Source: Bacillota bacterium | Lineage (GTDB): Bacteria; Bacillota_A; Clostridia; Lachnospirales; Lachnospiraceae | DNA length: 21,674 bases | Assembly: GCA_023443925.1 (NCBI GenBank) | Contig: JAEZSL010000040.1 | Span: forward strand, 1 to 21,674 | Reading direction: 5' to 3' | In this document: piece after piece, positions 16,840 through 21,674 of the stretch | How positions within the stretch are numbered: position 1 is the stretch's first letter | Layout of the letters: every line of letters starts with the position of its first letter | Program-made: the position numbers and the translations under genes | Notes under the pieces: generated by a model | What the model was told of the DNA's origin: nothing | Seen by the model: only the letters and a program-made list of their open reading frames with translations | Database searches by the model: none

Positions 16840-17484
16840 ATGAATGAAATATACAACTGGGTAAAGAATATTGTTATATTTCTGGTGCTGACAACGATTA
16901 TTACCAATCTGTTAGGGAAAAGTTCCTATAAAAAATACATAAACTTAATAACCGGGATCATCCTGGTGATTATGGTAATAACTCCGCTATTAAAGTTATT
17001 CCAGTTAGATAAAACCATGGATTATTATTTTACCACGAATTCCTTGTTAGCCGAGGCAGAGGATATGAATGGCAGGCTTATGGATGCCCAGGAAGGACAG
17101 ATGACGGAAATCCTAAAAGAGTATAAGGAACAGATTGGAAAACAGGTTAGTAATCTGCTGGACGAACAGAATCTATATGTTGCGGATATTGTGGTGAATA
17201 TAGATGAAGATGAAAGCAGCAGTACTTTTGGAAAACTGCTGGCCTTAAATATTACTGCCGGGCATACTAAGTCTGAAACCGGAGATAAACAAACGGACAT
17301 AGATAAACCGGTAAAAATCGATACGGTTAGGATTGAGGATATAAAAGTAGGAACGAAGAAAGAAGCCGATACAGGAAACAGCACCCGTATCCTGACGCCG
17401 GATGAAATAAATATAAAAAACCTGTTGTCGGACTTCTATAATATGAACCCTGATAATATAAATATTAGTATACAGGAGCATTAA
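16840..17484 (+). CDS. spoIIIAF: stage III sporulation protein AF
   Basis: SpoIIIAF has two N-terminal membrane helices (about residues 9-25 and 35-52) and a soluble ring-building-like domain facing the intermembrane space. GGGGAGG at 16828-16834 is 5 nt before ATG 16840, giving 214 aa starting MNEIYNWVKNIVIFLVLTTI. The soluble part contains YKEQIGKQVSNLLDEQ and a lysine/aspartate-rich region before the closing LSDFYNMNPDNINISIQEH, a pattern shared with ring-building motifs. Confidence 0.94.
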   Translation: MNEIYNWVKNIVIFLVLTTIITNLLGKSSYKKYINLITGIILVIMVITPLLKLFQLDKTMDYYFTTNSLLAEAEDMNGRLMDAQEGQMTEILKEYKEQIGKQVSNLLDEQNLYVADIVVNIDEDESSSTFGKLLALNITAGHTKSETGDKQTDIDKPVKIDTVRIEDIKVGTKKEADTGNSTRILTPDEINIKNLLSDFYNMNPDNINISIQEH

Positions 17485-17513
17485 CTGTCCTGTGTACTAC
17501 AATAGGAGAAAGT

Positions 17514-18128
17514 ATGGATAAAGAAAAGGTAAAGGAAAAGAAGAAACTCAGTATTAAGGAAATTGGTCCGGCAAGGCTCGTAATACTGTTAATGGCAGGA
17601 ATATTTCTGCTTGTATTATCATTTCCTGATATGCTTTCATCAAAGAATTCCTCAAAAGATAATGCGGTAAATCAGGATTACAAAATGAAAGATAACAACC
17701 TTAATACAAAAACTCAAGAGGAAGGCGATGCTTATACGACTGAATTAGAAAACCGTTTAAGGAGCGTCCTGGCTAAAGTGGAAGGAATCGGCAACGTCGA
17801 AGTTATGATAACCTTAAAAGGTTCTAAAGAAAAAGTGATACTTAAAGATACTCCGTATACACAGGAGAGCATGAATGAAGTTGATGGGGAGGGCGGAAAC
17901 AGAGATAGCAGCAGTATTAATAAGGAAGATACCACCGTTTTGGTGAACGGCGGAAATGGAGAAAATGTTCCATATGTCATACAGGAACTGGAACCCAAGG
18001 TGGAAGGGATCGTAGTAATTGCCGAGGGCGGAGATAATGTAGAAATTAAGACAGAAATAATGGAAGCAGCACAGGTATTATTTAACGTTCCGGCACATAA
18101 AGTTAAAGTAATGAAAATGAATAAATAA
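17514..18128 (+). CDS. spoIIIAG: stage III sporulation protein AG
   Basis: In Bacillus SpoIIIAG forms a large ring in the space between mother cell and forespore. This 204-aa protein has a lysine-rich cytoplasmic start, one membrane helix (about residues 20-37, ARLVILLMAGIFLLVLSF), a polar linker, and a ring-building domain starting at LENRLRSVLAKVEGIGNVEV (about residue 80), with VEGIVVIAEGGDNVEIKTEI near the C terminus. AGGAGAAAGT precedes the ATG. The gap from spoIIIAF is 29 nt. Confidence 0.95.
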   Translation: MDKEKVKEKKKLSIKEIGPARLVILLMAGIFLLVLSFPDMLSSKNSSKDNAVNQDYKMKDNNLNTKTQEEGDAYTTELENRLRSVLAKVEGIGNVEVMITLKGSKEKVILKDTPYTQESMNEVDGEGGNRDSSSINKEDTTVLVNGGNGENVPYVIQELEPKVEGIVVIAEGGDNVEIKTEIMEAAQVLFNVPAHKVKVMKMNK

Positions 18129-18147
18129 ATGTTTTAAGGAGGCAAGT

Positions 18148-18984
18148 ATGAAAAATATATTTAAGAAAAATCAAATTATCATTACTGCATTGGCTATTAT
18201 GATAGTAATTGCAGGGTATCTGAATTTTTCTGACAGAAACAAAGAAGATAAAGTCGCTGATGTAACCAGCGGTGAAGTATTGGATTATGATACATATTCA
18301 GAAACCGCAGGTGACAATATTACCGACGGCAATATGGTATCCCTTGAAGATACGAATGATTTACTGGATGAAACGGCACTGGATGTAACAACAGACGGAG
18401 AAAACGATCAGGACGCAGTGGCTGAAAATGAACAGGCAGGCGGTAAAGAAACCGCAGACAGCGGCAAAAAAGATAGCACAAAAGCTGCTGATGCCGGCAG
18501 CAAGACTTCCGATTCGGAAGAAGTAGCAGCCTATGACGTTAAAGATAACGGTGAAGTAGCTGTTAGTGATAAAGACCAGGAAACCGGTGCACCCGGAGAA
18601 GCCGTGCTGGTAAGCACAACTACAACCCCTGATTTCTTTGCTTCCAGAAAATTAGCAAGAGAACAGACAAGAGCAGTCAATAAAGATGAGTTAATGGCTC
18701 TGGTAAACAGTGCAAATCTTTCTGAAAAATCCAAAGAAGAAGCCGTTCAGAACATAATTGAAATGACAGCCATTGCCGAAAAAGAAAATGCTACCGAAAC
18801 CATGTTAGAGGCTATCGGCTTTAGTGATGTAATTGTAACCATTGAAGGTGAACTGGTAGATGTAGTTGTAAATGCAGTAAGTTTAAATGAACAGGATATT
18901 GCTAAAATAGAAGATATAGTAAAGAGGAAAACCGGCGTAGAATCAAAAGATATTAATATTGCTCCGGTTGTAGTTGGGGATTAA
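18148..18984 (+). CDS. spoIIIAH: stage III sporulation protein AH, with long acidic linker
   Basis: SpoIIIAH reaches from the mother-cell membrane to bind SpoIIQ from the forespore. AAGGAGG is 5 nt before ATG 18148. One membrane helix (about residues 8-25, NQIIITALAIMIVIAGYL) is followed by a low-complexity linker (about 30-160) rich in Asp, Glu, Ser, Thr, Gly and Ala. A C-terminal YscJ/FliF-like domain follows (about 162-278), starting DFFASRKLAREQTRAVNKDE. The protein is 278 aa against 218 in Bacillus subtilis; the extra length is in the linker. It is the last gene of the operon, followed by two terminator-like hairpins. Confidence 0.95.
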   Translation: MKNIFKKNQIIITALAIMIVIAGYLNFSDRNKEDKVADVTSGEVLDYDTYSETAGDNITDGNMVSLEDTNDLLDETALDVTTDGENDQDAVAENEQAGGKETADSGKKDSTKAADAGSKTSDSEEVAAYDVKDNGEVAVSDKDQETGAPGEAVLVSTTTTPDFFASRKLAREQTRAVNKDELMALVNSANLSEKSKEEAVQNIIEMTAIAEKENATETMLEAIGFSDVIVTIEGELVDVVVNAVSLNEQDIAKIEDIVKRKTGVESKDINIAPVVVGD

Positions 18985-19049
18985 TAATAAAAGAGACAGT
19001 TGCTTACCCGGAAAATACATAACAGATGGAATGGAATAGGCAGCTGCAC

Positions 19050-19071
19050 CTCGTACTCTGTACGAGTTTTT
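19050..19071 (+). terminator. first terminator after spoIIIAH
   Basis: CTCGTAC (19050-19056) and GTACGAG (19060-19066) form a perfect 7-bp stem with a TCT loop, followed by TTTTT. Confidence 0.75.
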
Positions 19072-19106
19072 CGGCAACATAGGTATATTCCCATAGCGGG
19101 AGATAT

Positions 19107-19145
19107 AAAAAGGACTGATGCATTGTAAGCTGCATCAGTCCTTTC
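19107..19145. terminator. second terminator after spoIIIAH
   Basis: GGACTGATGCA (19112-19122) pairs perfectly with TGCATCAGTCC (19131-19141). The AAAAA before it and CCTTTCCTTTG after it allow action in either direction. Confidence 0.78.
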
Positions 19146-19245
19146 CTTTGTAAAATGAAAGGATTTAAAAAGAATCAGAATGTTAAAAAACGGTAATAAT
19201 AGTACTATAATACCCGCTAAACAACAATAAAATTATAATAAAAGA

Positions 19246-19274
19246 TTTGCATTTAACAATAAGTTTGATATAAT
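19246..19274 (+). promoter_or_regulatory. promoter of the Asp23/YqhY gene
   Basis: TTTGCA (19246-19251), a 17-bp spacer and a perfect TATAAT (19269-19274) preceded by TGA, which makes an extended -10. The predicted leader is about 60 nt. Confidence 0.75.
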
Positions 19275-19342
19275 GATTGTATTATAAGCATTATTTGGGA
19301 CACATGTCATGGTTATATGTTAAAACTTAGGAGGTAATTACA

Positions 19343-19732
19343 GTGGTTAAGGAGCAAGAGAATAGAAATACTTATCAAATACATGCGGAAAGTAATGTAG
19401 GGGAGGTTCAGATTGCCGATGAAGTAGTTGCTACCATTGCAGGTTTGGCTGCCACCGAAGTTGAAGGTGTTGCCGCTATGTCAAGTAATATTACCAATGA
19501 ACTGGTAAGTAAACTGGGAATGAAAAATCTCTCAAAAGGGGTTAAGATAGAAGTAAGTTCCGATTCGGTTGCAGTAGACCTTTCTCTTACAATGGAATAT
19601 GGTTACAGCATTCCGAATACCTCCAGACAGGTTCAGGAAAAAGTAAAGTCGGCAATTGAAAATATGACAGGCCTGAACGTATCCGAAGTAAACGTAAGAA
19701 TTTCCGGTGTAAACATAGATAGAAATAAATAA
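19343..19732 (+). CDS. yqhY: Asp23/Gls24 family protein, YqhY-like
   Basis: Asp23-fold proteins are small envelope- or lipid-linked proteins; Bacillus YqhY lies next to nusB and is linked to control of acetyl-CoA carboxylase. This 129-aa protein starts at GTG 19343, with TAGGAGGT about 7 nt upstream. It shows VQIADEVVATIAGLAATEVE with GVAAM, then VKIEVSSDSVAVDLSLTMEY, IPNTSRQVQEKVKSAIENMT and GLNVSEVNVRISGV, all family marks. The position directly before nusB supports the YqhY assignment. No accBC is present here. Confidence 0.9.
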   Translation: MVKEQENRNTYQIHAESNVGEVQIADEVVATIAGLAATEVEGVAAMSSNITNELVSKLGMKNLSKGVKIEVSSDSVAVDLSLTMEYGYSIPNTSRQVQEKVKSAIENMTGLNVSEVNVRISGVNIDRNK

Positions 19733-19761
19733 AACATAAAAAAAATCGTGTCTAATCCGTG

Positions 19762-19798
19762 CAACCCTTAGATAATTACTATTTAAGGGTTGTTTATG
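19762..19798 (+). terminator. hairpin between yqhY and nusB
   Basis: CAACCCTTA (19762-19770) and TAAGGGTTG (19784-19792) form a perfect 9-bp stem, followed by only three T (TTTATGTG). It may reduce rather than stop read-through into nusB. Confidence 0.55.
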
Positions 19799-19826
19799 TG
19801 TTAATGATACAGGAAAAGAGGGTAAC

Positions 19827-20222
19827 ATGAGTAGAAGAGAAATCAGAGAACATCTTTTTAGGATGCTTTTCCGTAAAGATTTTCATGAAGATACCGAATT
19901 AAACGAACAAATCAAATTGTATTTTGAATCACTGAACGAACCAAAAGAAGAGGAATTGCAGTATCTGAAGGAACGTTTTCAGAAAATTATTGATAAAATA
20001 GCAGAGATTGATGTTATTTTAGCTGAGGCTTCCAGCGGCTGGAAGTTAAACCGTATGGGTAAGGTAGACCTTACCATCATGAGACTTGCCATTTATGAAA
20101 TCAAATATGATGAAGATATACCTACGAAAGTAGCGATTAATGAAGCGGTTGAAATTGCGAAAATCTTCGGAGGCGAATCCTCAGGATCTTTCGTTAATGG
20201 TGTATTGGCTAAGCTTGCCTAA
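19827..20222 (+). CDS. nusB: transcription antitermination factor NusB
   Basis: NusB, with NusE/S10, binds boxA RNA in ribosomal RNA leaders. The 131-aa all-helical protein begins [20 protein letters not shown] and continues through [20 protein letters not shown] and [20 protein letters not shown] to [11 protein letters not shown], all diagnostic. AGAGGG lies about 4 nt before the ATG. The xseA ATG lies 17 nt after its stop. Confidence 0.97.
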   Translation: MSRREIREHLFRMLFRKDFHEDTELNEQIKLYFESLNEPKEEELQYLKERFQKIIDKIAEIDVILAEASSGWKLNRMGKVDLTIMRLAIYEIKYDEDIPTKVAINEAVEIAKIFGGESSGSFVNGVLAKLA

Positions 20223-20239
20223 TAGTAAGGGTGAAGGAT

Positions 20240-21448
20240 ATGGATAATGTTTACTCCGTAACACAGGTGAATTTGTATATTAAAAATATGTTTATACGGG
20301 ATTATGCCCTTAACAACATCTATATTAAAGGGGAAGTATCTAATTGCAAGTACCATACATCCGGACATATTTATTTTACTTTAAAAGATGATAAGGGGCA
20401 GATGGCCTGCGTTATGTTTGCAGGGCAGAGAAACGGATTGCGTTTTCAGTTAAAAGAAGGGCAGAGTGTCATTGCCCTGGGTTCCGTTAATGTTTATGAA
20501 CGGGACGGAAAGTATCAGTTATACGCAAAAGAAATTATTTTAGATGGTTCCGGAGTCCTGTATCAAAGATATGAACAACTGAAAAACCGTTTGGAGGCAG
20601 AAGGGCTTTTCGATTCGGCCCATAAAGTGAGAATACCGGCTTACCCCAATAAAGTCGGTATTGTAACCGCCCGGACAGGTGCGGCGATTCAGGATATCAT
20701 TAATATTGCCGCCAGACGCAATCCTTATGTCCAGTTGATTCTTTATCCCGCCCAGGTGCAGGGAGAGGGTGCCGCCGAGACAATTGCCAGAGGAATTCGT
20801 ACTTTGGACAGGCTGGGGGTGGATATTATTATTGCAGGCAGGGGCGGCGGATCTATTGAGGATTTGTGGGCTTTTAACGAAGAGCTTGTAGCCCGTGCCA
20901 TATATGAATGCAATACTCCGGTTATTTCTGCCGTAGGTCACGAGACGGATGTAACCATTGCAGATTTTGTTGCGGATCTTCGTGCTCCCACACCTTCAGC
21001 AGCAGCTGAACTGGCAGTTAAGGATATCAGAGATATTCTTTTTGAACTGGAAGCTTATCACCGTACCTTAAACAGTAGCTTACAAAAGAAAATAGCCGCA
21101 TACCGCAGTGAAATAAAACATATAACATTACGACTGGATTATGCCAGCCCGATTTATCAGATAAGGCAGAAACGGCAGCAGCTTATAGACATGGAACAGA
21201 AATTAAATTTTCAGATGCAGGCTGCAATTACTAAGAAAAGACACCAGCTGGAACTATTTATAGAAAAAATGGACGGCCTTTCTCCATTAAAAAAATTAAA
21301 CCGTGGATATTCCCTTGTTCTGAACAGTGAGGATAAAATCGTAAACCGCCTTGATAAAGTCAAAGAAGGAGATCAGTTACGGATTTGCGTTACTGACGGC
21401 GATATCTATGCCAATGCTTATGAACTGGTAAAAAAGGAAAGAGGTTAA
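20240..21448 (+). CDS. xseA: exodeoxyribonuclease VII large subunit
   Basis: XseA is the catalytic subunit of the single-strand DNA exonuclease VII. ATG 20240 (MDNVYSVTQVNLYIKNMF, 402 aa) gives the normal start; a GTG at 20231 would add three residues. The N-terminal OB-fold domain runs to about residue 100 (IKGEVSNCKYHTSGHIYFTL). The catalytic domain has VGIVTARTGAAIQDI, IIAGRGGGSIEDLWAFNEE and ISAVGHETDVTIADFVADLR followed by APTPSAAAE. A long coiled region (about residues 260-350) that binds XseB comes next. The C-terminal LKKLNRGYSLV is conserved. Confidence 0.97.
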   Translation: MDNVYSVTQVNLYIKNMFIRDYALNNIYIKGEVSNCKYHTSGHIYFTLKDDKGQMACVMFAGQRNGLRFQLKEGQSVIALGSVNVYERDGKYQLYAKEIILDGSGVLYQRYEQLKNRLEAEGLFDSAHKVRIPAYPNKVGIVTARTGAAIQDIINIAARRNPYVQLILYPAQVQGEGAAETIARGIRTLDRLGVDIIIAGRGGGSIEDLWAFNEELVARAIYECNTPVISAVGHETDVTIADFVADLRAPTPSAAAELAVKDIRDILFELEAYHRTLNSSLQKKIAAYRSEIKHITLRLDYASPIYQIRQKRQQLIDMEQKLNFQMQAAITKKRHQLELFIEKMDGLSPLKKLNRGYSLVLNSEDKIVNRLDKVKEGDQLRICVTDGDIYANAYELVKKERG

Positions 21449-21513
21449 GGTGTTTTGTAATTGTTTAACAACATAATATTAATAAAAGGAATGCTTATGT
21501 TTTAATAGGCAGT

Positions 21514-21569
21514 TTTTTCAACATCCTGATTTGTATGTGTACTAAAGCACACAGAAAGGAGTTAGGTTG
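21514..21569 (+). repeat. leader repeat copy A upstream of xseB
   Basis: A 56-nt unit that aligns without gaps to copy B at 21585-21640, about three quarters identical. Both have TTTTTCAACATC, a hairpin, an AGGAGTTA ribosome site and a start-like codon at the end (TTG here, ATG in copy B). Its hairpin is GTGTAC-TAAA-GCACAC (21537-21552), with one A-C mismatch. Confidence 0.85.
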
Positions 21570-21617
21570 AAAAACAAAATACTGTTTTTCAACATCTTGA
21601 TTTATACGTGCGCCTAA
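21567..21617 (+). CDS. possible 16-codon leader peptide before xseB
   Basis: A TTG at 21567 stands 6 nt after AGGAG and opens a 16-codon frame, MKNKILFFNILIYTCA, ending TAA at 21615-21617. The peptide is hydrophobic with a basic start, like a leader peptide or tiny membrane protein. The stop codon lies in the loop of the hairpin of copy B, just before the xseB ribosome site, so translation of this frame would open that hairpin. Coding status is inference. Confidence 0.35.
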   Translation: MKNKILFFNILIYTCA

Positions 21618-21640
21618 GCGCACAGATAGGAGTTAATATG
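21585..21640 (+). repeat. leader repeat copy B ending in the xseB start codon
   Basis: Second copy of the unit at 21514-21569. Its hairpin GTGCGC-CTAA-GCGCAC (21608-21623) is a perfect 6-bp stem. Differences from copy A keep the pairing (T-A becomes C-G; the A-C mismatch becomes G-C). Confidence 0.85.
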
Positions 21641-21674
21641 AAAAAGGAAGATAAGAATCTGGAGACTTCCTTCC
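21638..21674 (+). CDS. xseB: exodeoxyribonuclease VII small subunit, start only
   Basis: ATG 21638 follows TAGGAGTTA by a normal distance and begins MKKEDKNLETSF before the window ends. XseB proteins start in this way, and the gene follows xseA in most Firmicutes. Only 12 residues are visible. Confidence 0.8.
   Translation, partial: MKKEDKNLETSF

Larger units (their letters stand above)
18985..19342. other. spoIIIAH-asp23 intergenic region
   Basis: No reading frame is supported. It contains two hairpins followed by T runs (19050-19071 and 19107-19145), AT-rich sequence, and the promoter for the Asp23-family gene (19246-19274). Bacillus has efp and accBC between spoIIIA and yqhY; none is present here. 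Confidence 0.65.

Overview
The window looks like chromosomal core sequence from an anaerobic, endospore-forming Firmicute of the class Clostridia, most like Lachnospiraceae (Lachnoclostridium/Anaerocolumna type). The evidence is AT-rich DNA, strong AGGAGG ribosome sites, a complete spoIIIA operon, a clostridial MutY, and a yqhY-nusB-xseA-xseB block. This placement is inferred from gene content and protein style, not from a database search.

Layout: (1) 1-1890, branched-chain amino acid synthesis: ilvN, broken by an in-frame TGA, then ilvC and a strong terminator. (2) 1890-3990, mutY behind a long structured leader, then a small VOC-fold protein. (3) 3983-8560, a LysR-type regulator on the minus strand, divergent from leuB, followed by leuC and leuD. 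A perfect dyad of the LysR-box type is centred about 65 bp before the predicted leuB start of transcription. (4) 8627-12119, degV, a beta-CASP metallo-beta-lactamase RNase-like protein and a HAD phosphatase-like protein. (5) 12126-12887, aroE on the minus strand, converging on the HAD gene with almost no gap. (6) 12888-13361, an AT-rich divergent region holding five degenerate ~44-bp tandem repeats and a sigma-E-like promoter. (7) 13362-18984, spoIIIAA to spoIIIAH, the mother-cell half of the SpoIIIA-SpoIIQ channel. (8) 19246-21674, an Asp23/YqhY protein, nusB, xseA and the first codons of xseB.

How the genes fit together: ilvN, ilvC and leuBCD cover valine/isoleucine steps and the leucine branch, with the LysR protein as the probable regulator of leuB. 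The spoIIIA genes form one mother-cell operon during sporulation. The last block matches the conserved Bacillus order spoIIIA-(accBC)-yqhY-nusB-(folD)-xseA-xseB, with accBC and folD absent here.

I found no mobile element, phage, CRISPR array, toxin system or obviously new multigene system. The parts most worth a second look are non-coding or small: the duplicated, covarying hairpin leader with a 16-codon reading frame before xseB, the 44-bp repeat array before spoIIIAA, the stop codon in ilvN, the LysR box, and the in-frame 21-bp repeat inside the LysR gene.
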